A DNA stretch of 64,000 nt from Acanthosepion lycidas (GCA_963932145.1 OZ010581.1:85395979-85459978); one strand, 5' to 3'; shown: positions 31,105 through 42,009, counted from the first letter of the stretch. The notes: generated by a model not told the origin, from the sequence alone. Translations and numbers: made by a program.

Positions 31105-31266
31105 ATTTTAATGTGTGTAACATGCACATACAAAAACAAATATAAAAACACTTATAAACCAACAAACAGAAAAGAAAGATTTATTATCTTTGCAATTTCC
31201 CTCTTGTTTGTTGGTTGATTATAAGTTTTTATATTCGTCTTTGTAGTGTGTTACACATATTTTAAC
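31105..31266. mobile_element. Foldback/MITE element, ~160 bp
   Basis: Two arms of about 65 bp are imperfect reverse complements. Left: TTAATGTGTGTAACATG, then AAATATAAAAAC, then CTTATAAACCAACAAACA. Right (reverse-complemented): TATGTGTAACACAC, then GAATATAAAAAC, then ATCAACCAACAAACA. The loop is about 35 nt and there is no ORF. Ends are approximate. Confidence 0.75.
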
Positions 31267-32061
31267 ATGTCCATGCTTTTAACAATACTTATTTACTTAT
31301 TTAATTGCTATAAATTTTTATTAAATATTATATTTTTCTGTGATTATTATTTTTTTTACACATAAGCCAAAGCTATGACTCTTTTCCTACAATCACAAAT
31401 GATTTCTTCTATAACGTTTCTGACAATCCGATTTTAGACAGGATTCATAGCAGAGCAAAAGGACAAACACAAAAATAGATCTTTTCACATTTCAAAACAA
31501 TTGCACAGATTTACTTGCAAAAATATATTTGATCTTTAAAAAAAACATTGTGTAGTTTTAGATATGTTTTCATTTACTTCAAGGAACCATAATGTTTATG
31601 TGCATTTTAGTTCAATTTTCACAACCTTAGAAAGTTATTCATCCATAAAAATAAAGAATTTGTTTAATCTCATATATTTTTAAAATTTAACTTTCCACTT
31701 GTATATTACTGATCTGCACACCTATAAGAATTTCTTTTAAAAAGTGTTTGAAAAATTAAGATACAGAAGATATTCATTAAATAGAACATTTAATAACTCT
31801 TTCTGCTAAACTTTGATCACTGAGTAATTTCTAAGAAAATGGATGACAAATATTTGTGGGAAAAACTAATGACTAAAACCTTTTATATTCACAATTTCAT
31901 TTTGTGCAAAATTTATGGTAAGATAGGATCAAAATGAAGTCAAAATCAGTCAGTCTTGAAAAACTCAATTTAAATTTTGTAAAACTCAACCTTATTGGTT
32001 GATAAATCTGTAGTAGCATATGGAAATATACACTTTCCTTTTCACTAAGAGAATGACAAAG

Positions 32062-32119
<58 letters not shown>

Positions 32120-33355
32120 CATTTCCTTCCTTCTATTGTTCCTATCCTCGATAACTGACAGAACATGGACATAGCTTATGTAGGTCAGAGAACGTCATAA
32201 AAAATGACAACATGTCCCGCCAAAAATCAAACGGAAAACGCGGATGTGTCGGAGCCAATAAAAAGAAGAAAAAAAAACCTGCGCAGCAGAAGAAGTGGGA
32301 AATTGGTTCCATGTAGGATGAGTTCAACAAATTAATTTCTGTCAGTCAAAAACACGACTCTTTATGAACTCTCAAATCACAAAAGGACAAAGTCGACAGT
32401 CATTCACTTTAACCACTGTAACCAAATGGAGTCAACAATAATATGGTACTATAGACAGTAAATTTAGCCTTTACTTATGTATTAGCCAAACCTTCATCTC
32501 TATATACTATAAATTCTTCATGTGCCTAAAAAATAACGCCTAGAGAAATGTGCATACAAGTTCCTGGAACCTATCTTTTTGCCTTAAATTCAAATTTCTG
32601 AAGGCTTTCAGTAGCGGTATGAGACAAAATAGCAACATGACAGGATTCTCAGTGCAACAAGAGGCCAACTATCTTAAGAAGTAGCTTAATTTACAGATGA
32701 GCCACCAACATTATAACTGATATTTATTTCTTGAGGATGACACTTTACAAAAAACAGTGAAGATGACTAAATTCTCACCACCTTATGACCCCTGGCCAAC
32801 ATTTTTGACAACTCCTTCAGAGATATTCAGATGAAACAGTTTTAACAAAAGATTATTTTTAAGAAATTCAACTAGTGATATCTGCTGAAAAATAACTTTC
32901 TTTCAAGCAGGGAGTTTCTTTCGAAATTTAGTGAGATTTCAATCCATTTTTTCTTTTCTTTAATACATAATTTGTATGAATAAAAAAATAAATTGTTCGA
33001 CTTCATACATTGAGCATATGGTCTTTATTTATGCATTTCTTTCATTTTTTGATATTGTCTATGGTAGTCATTTATGTAAGAAATATAACTAATTAACTGT
33101 CTAATTTGTACTGTTCCACTAGAATTAAAAGTCTTATTTTTTGCTTACAAAACAAATTTCTTAATATATTCTCTAAATTGCATAGTCCTCTTCACAAGTA
33201 CCATTCAAAAATGTATTTCTTTTGTTTTGAGCAAAATTAGCCAATAAGTGTAGTAGAACTTCATGTACACTATTAAATCATTCAGTTGTATTTGTTGTTT
33301 TTTTCACACAAGAATGTTCATATTTCTTATTTATACTAAAACATTGCAGTCTATA
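31267..33355. other. Long AT-rich spacer with a (TC)n microsatellite
   Basis: No protein or repeat signature in about 2 kb apart from the (TC)n run at 32066-32114. The minus frame 32172-31897 reads through the microsatellite and is an artefact of it. Confidence 0.55.
32066..32114. repeat. (TC)n microsatellite
   Basis: About 24 uninterrupted CT dinucleotides. Confidence 0.97.
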
Positions 33356-33477
33356 TACAGGGTCACTGAAAAGTAACTCCCTATTTTATGTATGATGGAC
33401 TCTCCTGTCTAACTATAATTTTTACAAGACAGGAGAGTCCATCATACATAAAACAGGGAGTTATATTTCACCCTGTA
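33356..33477. mobile_element. Mariner-like foldback MITE, ~120 bp
   Basis: Nearly the whole element is an inverted repeat. ACAGGGTCACTGAAAAGTAA at the left pairs with TTATATTTCACCCTGT at the right. The inner arms TATGTATGATGGACTCTCCT and AGGAGAGTCCATCATACATA are perfect, around a loop of roughly 18 nt. It is flanked by TA on both sides, as for mariner/Tc1 insertions. ACAGGGTG-type termini are common in mariner-derived MITEs. Confidence 0.85.
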
Positions 33478-33779
33478 TTTTGAATGGAATTTTATGCTTT
33501 CAACTACATTTTTGTATATAAATTAATACTTTCAGGGGAAACATGTTTTATAGATATGTTGTGAAATTATGGTGTTCTTGGTGATGTGTTGGCCTTGTCT
33601 GAATATTGTTGTTTTTTGTATATGTATTTTTAGGGTACCACAAGCCACAGAGAGATTATAATATTACAAACAAAATCAGTGAGATACAACAAAATAAGCA
33701 TAGACAAAATGATAAAATCCTGTAGTATACATTTCAGAGAAATAATTGTATATTTTAAAGAACATATATGTATGGAGTA

Positions 33780-33911
33780 ATAAATAAATTTTGTTTCTCT
33801 ATTGGTTTTATCCGAAACTGTCCAAACGTCTGCCTTCTTCAGTGGTCGAAAACAAAGTGAGAGAGATTTTGATTTTTGTTTCTTTTGGCAGTAAAATGCT
33901 TGTTCTGACAC
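33780..33911 (-). repeat. Penelope-like 3'-end signature
   Basis: On minus, CACTGAAGAAGGCAGACG is followed by a CAGTTTCGG segment. This CTGAAGAAGGC...CGAAAC arrangement is typical of the terminal repeat of Penelope-like elements and is seen more clearly at 49.9-50.0 kb. No endonuclease or RT sequence is attached, so it is a bare tail. Confidence 0.45.
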
Positions 33912-34545
33912 ATGGTATTAGATATTTTATTTAGCTATTTTATAATCTAACTTTATCTTTCTTTATTGTTACTTACTATTCTTATCTGTATTTTAAAGTA
34001 CTTTTAATTTTTCTTTTATTATCAATTATTAATTATTTGGGTTCTGGACTACTACATAGTCTAGCAATAGGGGTAGCGGGTTATTTACTAATTTATTTAT
34101 TGCTATCACTACACATATATAGTTTGTAGATGATCATTGTAGGTGTGGTATGTTTCGGTATAAACCTATTTCTTTAAGGTAGGACATTATGTTGATGGTC
34201 TCAGTATTTTCAAATAGTTTTCTCATTTTGCTTTCATTGTCGTTGTTGATTCTAATCAACTTAGGAATGTTATTTTACAAATATACATTTGTATGTGGCT
34301 CAAGACAGAAGGGGAAGTGTGGAAAGTCTGATCTTCTCTGTTTATCTTACATCTGGCTAATCTGACTTACGATATATTCATTCTAACAATTGATGCAATC
34401 ACCCTAAGAACCCATCCTTTTCTATTCGTTCCAATATATACCACAATACCACATATTAGCTGGGGTCCAAATAAAATACCTATGATGCGAAAATTTCCAA
34501 ATATGTACAAATATATTTTTCCTTTTTTTACAATTGTATAGTAAA
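33912..34545. other. Unassigned AT-rich spacer
   Basis: No motif recognised. The stretch 34270-34380 weakly resembles the LINE-tail satellite at 46-47.7 kb (GAAGTGTGGAAAGTCTGATC, TGGCTAATCTGA) but is too diverged to assign. Confidence 0.4.
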
Positions 34546-34925
34546 ATATATAAAAAATCTTTACCAAATCTCTGTCCGAAGACAGAGCCCCGACTAAGTC
34601 ATCCTCCACCCAAAGACGGAGGTCTTGTCATGTTGCAAGCCTGCTATTTGACTGGTATTTACCGGTCCCCCCACTGCAGACTAGTTGTAACACAAGGTCA
34701 AGTTTTACGTGTGGAAACCGAGCGTTTCCACCAGTGTTTGATTACCTCCTGTCGTCTTGGTTCCACTCTACCTTCGGGCGAAGAGTTCGACAAGTCCGTT
34801 GCAAGCCTGGCAGCGAACTACCAGACTGAGATTTGGCGGTATTTACCAAACCTCCCCACAAGGCAGGATGTGACACAAGGCCGGTTTTTATGTGGGGCGA
34901 TTCCGAGCCCGTAGGCTTGGGCAAA
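34546..34925 (-). repeat. Hairpin-rich repeat family, copy at 34.5 kb
   Basis: About 1.5 units in the minus orientation of the family that forms the array at 40.1-41.0 kb. Shared blocks are GGTAAATACC, TAGTTCGCTGCCAGGC, CGCCCCACATAAAA and CACATCCTGCYTTGTGGGG. It carries CTCTGTC-CGAA-GACAGAG at 34570-34587, a 7-bp stem closing a 4-nt loop (TTCG on minus). Non-coding; unknown class. Confidence 0.7.
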
Positions 34926-36455
34926 ATGTTTACTTAGAAATTGCCTAACTACGATTGCACATGAGTACAAATATGACATAAGGCCAAAATGGGCAATGGG
35001 GGAGGAATGATTTTCATCCGTCTTAAGCTAAAACTTAGCTAGCCACAATCACTGACCTAGATATGCTATAATAACCCTTAAACCAAAACATCACAATCTT
35101 ACATACCATTCTTACTACATCCACAATCAGGGATTCTATGAAGTTCTAACTAGTCCCCATATGTATTATTTTGTCTCTAGGATGGGGGAATACAATAACA
35201 ATTTTTAAAATTTATAAACCCCAATTAATATTTGCAATGTAAAGCAAGATTTATTTATTATTTATAAAACAAAACAGTATTAGTAATACTGTAAATCAGT
35301 AAATGTAGCAGAAACATCAGTAAACCGGACGAAGCTAATGCGGGACTTAAATAATCAAGATAACACTCATTTGTCCTACTACTCACTGAAACACACACTC
35401 ATCCAAACACAACAACAAATACGAAAAATCACATCCGAAAAACGAAAGGCGCCCAGCATTCACCAGATAACTGACATCTACGGTCACTTAACAGGGGAGG
35501 GGGAAATCAAACAAAGAAAGTGGAGACAAAAAATAAAAGGGGGCCAATGCGCATACATAACCTAGATAAGTTAACATTGACGAAGAAAAACTAAAGAAAA
35601 AACACAAGCCTAAACTGCCCTATTTCGGGTGGGGTTGCCAATGTTCACTCTAGCAATCCTAAAATCCTTAATGTCTAACCGGCATCAAAATGTCATTCTA
35701 AGTCATCACTTTTCACTCGGCACAAACGCACAAGACTCACCCAAACTTTCGCCAAATTCCGATGGATGGAGTCGTTTCCTTTCCGTCCTAATCTTGACTT
35801 TATGCTGATGCTTAAAGAACAGTTGAGAAGGGGTAAACTTCATCCTCATGGAATTCCTTCACGATTCGCATAACACCTAGTTAAGAAAAGAACACGTATT
35901 TCTCAGTCTTAGTCAACGGCGGTACAATTTTGCTACAAACATAACCGGCCTCGAGGACAAAGAACTTTCTGTACAGCATACGAACCATAATGCCTTCAAC
36001 AAACATGCACAACGAACCTACGACCTTGCAATGAAAGAAAGTGTGACCTAGGGTCTCTACTGCCTCATCGCAGCGAATGCAGTTTGGAGACTTTGCCAAA
36101 TCCGCCGAACAAAGTTATTTTGCGGATCCAAAGAGTCCCTTGAATGATCAGCCAGGTGAGAGATTTCAACCCGGACGCCCAAGGCCTGTTAAATCATCGT
36201 GAACAGCTCCACTAACTAACACTTGATATAATGCCTTACGGGACAACGGCAGGACGTTGGATAGGCCATCCGTCGCCCGTGAGAGGTACTTGAGAGCAAG
36301 CCGACATTCGCGATAGAAGGAGCCTTCACCTGGGTGTAAACGCCTGGCCTCCTCCTCGCACGAGCTCACATTTCTCAAGGATAAACAGTTCTTAAGAGCC
36401 TCTTCCTTCGTCATTCTCATCCGGTTGCAAACACATCCGGTCTAGGTAAGAGATG

Positions 36456-36897
36456 TGTAGCAAAAAGAAGAGAGAAACAAAAAAGTGACTAGAGGGTTCT
36501 CCGGAAAACCAGCTGCTCTTCTTCGCCGTCGGTCGCCTCAAAGAAATGAATTGCGAGACTCCTTTTCTCGGCCGTTACACCGGGCATTCGTGAAACGGAC
36601 ACCCAAATCAAACGCGCCTACTTCAACCGCCTCTTGGTCTGCCAGTCTATTCGCACGTCCGACTCTGTTTCACGAAGTTCGCCGAAAATGACTCGCTTTC
36701 TCCTGTGCCGCTGGCGCTTCGCCTTTTTATAGTAGTCCGACACTGCTCAAATTTGCATGTGTGCTGGTACAATCTCGTTTTGGACGAGACCGGCGCGCAC
36801 GAATCGCGTCCCCGACAGCAACCATGTTTCCTTTTGGATTTGTCATGCAAGCAAGACACGTTCGCACACGTTTCGAGCTCCGCGGTAAATCATCACA
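36456..36897 (-). mobile_element. Solo LTR with TATA box and octamer, inserted in LINE C
   Basis: 442 bp, starting TGTAGCAAAAAG and ending AAATCATCACA, flanked by AGATG at 36451-36455 and 36898-36902. LINE copies B and C are continuous across the flanks. GC content is higher than the surroundings. On minus it has ATGCAAAT (36758-36751), then 20 bases later CTATAAAAAGGCG (about 36732-36720). That is an octamer plus TATA arrangement pointing to minus-strand transcription. No internal element sequence remains, so it is the product of LTR-LTR recombination. Confidence 0.85.
36720..36758 (-). promoter_or_regulatory. Octamer and TATA box of the solo LTR
   Basis: ATGCAAAT (36758-36751) and TATAAAAAGG (about 36731-36722), in the same orientation and properly spaced for a Pol II core promoter. 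Activity is inferred only. Confidence 0.6.
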
Positions 36898-37594
36898 AGA
36901 TGCGAAGCGTATGTCGACAAATCTCAACGCAAAGCACACCCAGACCGCCCTCAGAAGGGTGGAGGTAACAAGATCTCACGACATACCTTGGGAGCTTTGC
37001 CTCTCCACAAGAAAGTGAACAAGAGCCTTACAAAACCCAATAGAATAGCAGACGGGAGTGGAAGTACTGGAGTGGAAGTACGGAGAGTTGGTAAGGGAGA
37101 ATCGGCTAGATGTACTTGCGCCCTCCCCCTCAAGGAAAGATTACTCCAGAACTACAAACGTGCTGCGACCTCGGCCTTCTCCCGCACCTCTGACCAATTC
37201 ATTTCCCAGAGGAGATCGAGACCGAACCAGACATCGTTTATCTTGACCGGCCCGTCCGTTCAGAGGTAATGTCCGCGAAGAAAAACTCCCTTTCACGAAC
37301 CCAACCGCAAGCCAACAGACTTATCTCGGTTGATCCTGGCCCCTGTCACTGTCACATACCCTCTGATTTTACCGACTTCGTCAATTTTGGCTCTGCTCGA
37401 CACAAGAAGCAAAACTTCATCAGGATAAGCGGAATACCTGACCGAAGTGGTAGCACCAAGTAGGGAAGAATCCGCGAACACACGGATTCCTCTTCAACTT
37501 GCGAAATTTTATCCCCCAGTCAGGTTATCGCAAGGTGCATCCAGTATGTCGCCATACAGCGCAAGGAACGCAGCAAGATGCTCCCCGGTAACTT

Positions 37595-37680
37595 GAGTCA
37601 CCCTCTGTCTTCGGACAGAGGCCCCGTCTTGTTGCGAGCCTGTGACAGGCTGCGATTTGACTACTCCTAACCTCATGCCA
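37595..37680 (+). repeat. Hairpin-rich repeat family, short copy
   Basis: CCTCTGTC-TTCG-GACAGAGG at 37602-37621, a perfect 8-bp stem with a TTCG loop, followed by CCCCGTCTTGTTGCGAGCCTG and ATTTGACT, as in the copy at 34.57-34.65 kb. It sits at the junction between LINE C and the Gypsy element. Confidence 0.65.
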
Positions 37681-37834
37681 CGGAACTCTTTACAGTACTG
37701 GACGAGTTCATAGCCACGAGGGAGTATTATTTACTTTACCATGTTTGAATTGGCCACTTTATTTTTAGAAAAGAAAAAAGAGTAATCCTTTTTTGTGAAG
37801 TGTTCTAAAAGGGAAATAATTCCAAATCATTACA
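37681..37834 (-). repeat. Gypsy 3' LTR, truncated
   Basis: Begins TGTAATGATTTGGAATTATT on minus, immediately after the polypurine tract AAAAGAGGGA. It is cut short near 37.68 kb where the hairpin-rich repeat begins. TGTAATGATTTGG is a common start for LTRs of this Gypsy group. Confidence 0.7.
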
Positions 37835-37844
37835 TCCCTCTTTT

Positions 37845-38650
37845 CGCTTGGAGTTTTGCGTAATGCCTGGCTATATGTTTTATTTGGTGGGGATGTCTCA
37901 ACATGACCTTGTAGTCAGAGTGTCTGGTCTCTAAGTATGTAAGTTGGTGTTGACTGGTAGGTGACTGGCTTCCATACTGATCTTGTTGGAGAGCTGGGAG
38001 GAATCCTCGGTTGGCTAACTGCAATGTTATTTCCATTTTGGGAACGGTCTTCCTTTAGGTGTTCTTGGTTGCGGCGGGTGACCTGTTCCATGGGAGTCTG
38101 TACTATATAGGATCTTCGTTCCATGCATGTCCGTTTTACAATTGCAGGAGTCCATTTACCAGTGTCCTGATTTTGTACACGGACAGGTTGTCTCATATGG
38201 AATATGGGAAGCTCCCTATTGTTTTGGTTGTGATATAATTTTTGCGTTGATTGCCTTTGGTATAGGCGGTTTTCTATTTCGACTTTCCTTGCCTGGTGGT
38301 TCGTGCAAAATGACTGGTATATCGCTGGCATATTTTCGATTGTATATGGGCTCACCTGGTGAAGGAATAAAGTTATTTATCGGTGTAGCGGTATAGCAAA
38401 ACCATGTTGACGTTGCGGTTGCACGAGGCTGCTTTCCTCATGACAGACTTCACAGATTGTATGCACCGCTATGCCATTCCATTTGATTGTGGGTACCTCG
38501 GGGACGATGCGGGGTGTTCAAACTTCCACTCTTTCGCGAACTCTTGGAACAAGTTGGAGCTGATAACCTGTTAGGATAATCCCTGGTCTCCAAATATTTG
38601 TTTGGTCACATTGACCACTTCCTGACTGGAGAACTCTCTCAGTCTATATG
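37845..38650 (-). pseudogene. Gypsy integrase and Pol C-terminus
   Basis: The core reads EFAKEWKFEHPASSPRYPQS then NGMA-stop-R, where the catalytic Glu of NGMAER is replaced by a stop (about 38505-38450). An upstream GDQGLS stands where DNGPQ(Y/F)SS is expected, so the second Asp region is also altered. The C-terminal chromatin-facing part follows: RELPIFHMRQPVRVQNQDTG then AIVKRTCMERRSYIVQT (38215-38095). The last codons QAKRGM overlap the polypurine tract. This enzyme would insert the cDNA; here it is dead. Confidence 0.87.
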
Positions 38651-38659
38651 TGGCGGGGG

Positions 38660-39096
38660 TCAATATCACCCTGAAATAATAATAATGATAATAAAGCTGG
38701 AAAATATGCTGGAAAACAAAAGAAACAAGATGTTAAAAATGCTGTAAAGACTTTGAAATATTAATGTTACAGATTTTATTTAAAAAAAGAAATACAATCT
38801 TTTTTTTAAGTGTACAAAAGATATCAAATTATTAATAGAAGATAGAATTTAGAATGTCTTGATCTGAAGGTTAACTTTATCGATAACAAGACAGAATGAA
38901 TCTATGTAAAGTTTACTAAAATTGCTCAGAGCTATTAATAGATAAACTTAGAACAATGGCAATATGGTCAGGGCACTGAAAGATGAAATGAGTGTGAAGT
39001 TTTAATTTAGAAGTGTGTCGGGAAATGGGTCATCCCGTTCCAAATAAAAGTATGTCAGTACGTTCGCACTAGAAAAACAAAGCACGTCACCAGTTC

Positions 39097-39179
<83 letters not shown>

Positions 39180-39790
39180 AGAGAAACCGAAAGAAAGGAG
39201 AGTTTTGGCTCGTCTGTCTTCGAATTGAGTTAATTTAGGATAAACAATAAATGGACTACGTGCAGATGTGACAGGTCTAATAGATCTATGTGATAGGTCC
39301 AGTGTGTATGAATTTTAGTTAGACCTTATGAAATGAACGCAGGGAGTTTGTTGCGACTGTTAACGGATGTAAACAAACTATAGTTAAGCATTATTTTGTA
39401 ATATTGTATACTCGAATAAACAAATGAAAGATGTAATTGTGAGAATTTCAATTTCGTTTGTGTGAGAAACGATCGATCAAATACTCTTAGTGAACTGAAG
39501 GTTAGTGAACAAGAATTGATTATACTTATAATAGCAAGGTAGGTTTCAGAGGAATCTAAATTTTAGATTTATTGATAGCAAGCTTATTGGTTAATATATA
39601 CTTTAATGGGTCCCTTTTAAGGAAGAAATATTTTGATGTATTCTGAACTTGAGCCTCCAAAATTTCATTTTAAGATATTTTACCGTCTGCCAATTCAAAG
39701 AATACCGCGCGTCTAGTACGACGTTGCTGGTTGGTTAATATATAGCAATACAAATTTTCAAATAATTGGAGCCTGTCAAAGCACAAAAAT
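38660..39790. other. Unassigned stretch inside Gypsy remnant, with (TA)n
   Basis: AT-rich DNA replacing the Gypsy RNase H end and integrase zinc finger. It holds a (TA)n run at 39103-39178 and no recognisable coding. It could be an insertion, but no duplication could be read at its ends. Confidence 0.45.
39103..39178. repeat. (TA)n microsatellite
   Basis: About 36 TA dinucleotides, uninterrupted. Confidence 0.97.
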
Positions 39791-39794
39791 TGAA

Positions 39795-40097
39795 TTACTT
39801 TCTCTGTGATGAGTTTTCAGTACTAAAATATATTAGCATTTTTCTGCAATTCTGAAACGGGATTCCACATATGTAACTTCGAAATTTCTCGCATCCGAAA
39901 ACCACTGCGAATAGCTCCTGTTCTATGTTGGCATGGCGGTGCTCTGTTTCTGTGAGGGATTTGGATGCAAACGCTATAAGTTTATCTTCTTTTATGAGTG
40001 CAACTTCAAGGTCTTTGCTCATAGCATTCAACTGAATCACTGATGTCTTTAGTTGTGAAATAAAGAGCACACGCGGTAACTCTATGAACTCGTCCAA
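39795..40097 (-). pseudogene. Gypsy RNase H domain
   Basis: LEVALIKEDKLIAFASKSLT then EHRHANIEQELFAVVFGCEK and FRSYICG: the IAFASKSL and NIEQELLAVVFG motifs of Gypsy-type RNase HI, which removes the RNA template. The first Asp strand (VDASxxGLG) has been replaced by IQLNAMSKDLE, and the next conserved DHKPL segment is lost. The array of repeats begins on its upstream side. Confidence 0.85.
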
Positions 40098-40127
40098 TAC
40101 TTTAAAACTGTTCCATGGGATGAGTTT

Positions 40128-40996
40128 ATGAGTAGTCGCACCTCCATCAGGCAGTTCGCTGCCAGGCTCGAGACAGACTTGTCCATCTCTCTACCTTCGG
40201 GTAGAGAGGAATCCAGACGAAGGTATACCTACGGACAGTCTCATCTGGGGTGGGGGGGGGTAGACAGCCCCAACCACGTGTATGCTGGGTTTACGGATAA
40301 TTTTTGCCCGAGCCTACGGGCTCAGCATCACTCCACATTAAAATTGTCCTTGTACCACATCCAGACTTCAGGAGAGGTTAGTAAATACCAGTCGCACCTC
40401 CATCAGGCAGTTCGCCGCCAGGCTCGCGACAGATGTCGAACTTTCTGCTTTCAAGAGAGGAACCCAGACGAGTCTATGCTAAAGGACAAAGTCTCGTCTG
40501 GGCAGGTAGACAAACTCGACACTGTGTATGTGGAGTCTATGGGGAATTTTTGCCCGAACCTATGGACTCGGATTCGCCCCACATAAAATTCGGCATTGCC
40601 CCACATCCTGCTTTGTGGGGAGGTTGGTAAATACCAGTCGCACCTATATCAGATAGTTCGCTGTCACGTTTGCGACAGACTTGAGAGGAACCCAGACGTG
40701 GCTATGTCTATAAACAGACTCTCATCTGGGGAGAAACAAGCCTGGAGTCAATCCCAGGCTGGCAACAAGACAAGACATCTGTCTTCGGGCACAGGGTGAC
40801 TCAGTCGTTGCTCTCTGGATAAAAACTCGACTGAGAGAAACAGACAAGTAATATACCCGAGCCCGCTTTTGCAGTACTGGCTAATTTTTGACCAACTGCC
40901 TAGGTCGAAACGCACGAGTACCTCACAATTATCCTGACCTTGTGTCACAACTCATTTCAGTGTGGGGGGATACTGAGTAGATACCAGTCGTAATGG
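40128..40996 (+). repeat. Hairpin-rich repeat array (3 units, 245-350 bp)
   Basis: Three head-to-tail units begin AGTCGCACCT at 40134, 40393 and about 40637, each preceded by GTAAATACC. Shared blocks are AGTTCGCYGCCAGGCTCG, GACAGACTTG, a CCCAGACG..TCTGGG inverted repeat, TTTTTGCCCGARCCTA and CGCCCCACAT. Unit 1 has the perfect hairpin CTCTCTACC-TTCG-GGTAGAGAG (40187-40208). Unit 2 has CCCAGACGAG pairing with CTCGTCTGGG. The array interrupts a Gypsy pol between RT and RNase H. Non-coding; plus-strand ORFs inside it are incidental. Confidence 0.8.
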
Positions 40997-41049
40997 AGTA
41001 ATTCTTCATGCTAACTATACAGGCGTACGGCACTAGCCTAATGATACTT

Positions 41050-41660
41050 AACGAATTACGTTATACCAAGCACTAGTGTGTGTTATAACAATAACCTTAC
41101 AATAAGTAGTTATAATATTAGTAGATCTAAATAAGTGATCAACATTTCTGTGTTGATTATATCTTTTATTTGCTGCAGGGATTTTTTGTTGGCTACTTGT
41201 CCATTCGTACTCCGAGTCTTCCTTTAACAATTCTCTCAGGGTTGTTGTGACGTCAGACAGACGAAGGATAAATGGTGCCATATATGTGATAATTCCCAGC
41301 ACCTTCTGAATTCCTGGTACATTATTATGACTAAGTAGCGATTTTATCTCATCCGGATTAGGGCGATATGAGTGAAGCCCATTTTTACTAAACACAGCTC
41401 CAAGAAGTGTATTTCCTCTGGTCCAAGGCACACTTAACGCTGTTGAAAGATAGACCTACGGATATGGAAAACTTCATGAACTCGTAAAGGTTCTGATCAT
41501 GCTCCTCTTTGGTTTGTCCATAAGCCACTACATCGTCCGATTTTCCCTGGATCATGTTCATTTTTTGCTAGAAGACATTACGAAGTCGAATGACATTCTC
41601 CTAAAGCAGTATCGGCCAAAGCGGGAAGGTAAATGTGATTAGGAGTCAACGCTCAACTTG
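41050..41660 (-). pseudogene. Gypsy reverse transcriptase, C-terminal half
   Basis: SDDVVAYGQTKEEHDQNLYE (about 41540-41480) keeps the catalytic DD. Then GLSFNSVKCALDQRKY, FSKNGLHSYRPNPDEIKSLL, VLGIITYMAPFILRLSDVTT and LRELLKEDSEYEWTSSQQK follow (41430-41160). Coding is lost after QQK, where the repeat array side begins. Frameshifts occur near 41430 and 41480. Confidence 0.87.
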
Positions 41661-41699
41661 ACGGACCAGTCGCCATGCTTCTAGTTGCTGGATTGATGT

Positions 41700-42000
41700 G
41701 TCTGTTGTTTGGTTCATTATCGTTAATAATTTTTTCTGTAATTTTTCTATTTTTGTTTGTCTCCTTGGATCACCAGATGGTATTGTGACTATAATGATCC
41801 CCTAGGAGAATGAACAGTTTGGGTAACTACTTTATCAGATCTTCCATTTTGTCTGATCATGCGGTGGGATATACAGAGAACAGTCTATGTAAAATGACTC
41901 TCACTGCAACCACCTGTAATTCTCTGTGTAGATCAATTTTACCCTGGGATATGTCATTTTTTTCTTAGGACGGTTACACCTCCAGAGACCATGAATCCAG
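41700..42000. other. Unassigned
   Basis: No recognisable motif. It lies between the Gypsy RT and the next interspersed repeat. Confidence 0.4.
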
Positions 42001-42009
42001 AGTTGTAAA

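Larger units (their letters stand above)
35881..37490 (-). pseudogene. LINE copy C ORF2, C-terminal half
   Basis: The RT palm reads VRYSAYPDEVLLLVSSRAKI (37450-37390), where copies A and B have YADD. Both the Ala and the second Asp are changed, so the active site is destroyed. KINRDKSVGLRLGS-type and FVRLLFTFLWRGKAPKVCRE (about 37035-36975) segments follow. After the solo LTR come CEEEARRLHPGEGSFYRECR (about 36360-36300) and the C-terminal knuckle CIRCDEAVETLGHTFFHC (36085-36030). Multiple stops. Confidence 0.87.
34960..37510 (-). mobile_element. Tx1/L1-type LINE, copy C (5'-truncated)
   Basis: 3' UTR (34960-35750) matches copy B. C-terminal ORF2 lies at 36420-35881 and part of the RT at 37481-36900. 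The endonuclease and ORF1 are absent, consistent with 5' truncation at about 37.5 kb. A solo LTR with a 5-bp duplication is inserted at 36456-36897. Confidence 0.85.
37681..41660 (-). mobile_element. Gypsy-type LTR retrotransposon remnant (RT-RH-IN-LTR)
   Basis: Minus-strand order: RT (41660-41050), array of a foreign repeat (41000-40110), RNase H (40097-39795), an unassigned 1.1-kb stretch with (TA)n (39780-38660), integrase (38650-37860), polypurine tract (37844-37835) and LTR start (37834). The 5' part (gag, protease, 5' LTR) is missing. Confidence 0.85.

Noticed and set aside
31897-32172. Minus frame with (RE)n repeat
   Set aside because: Produced by translation of the (TC)n microsatellite.
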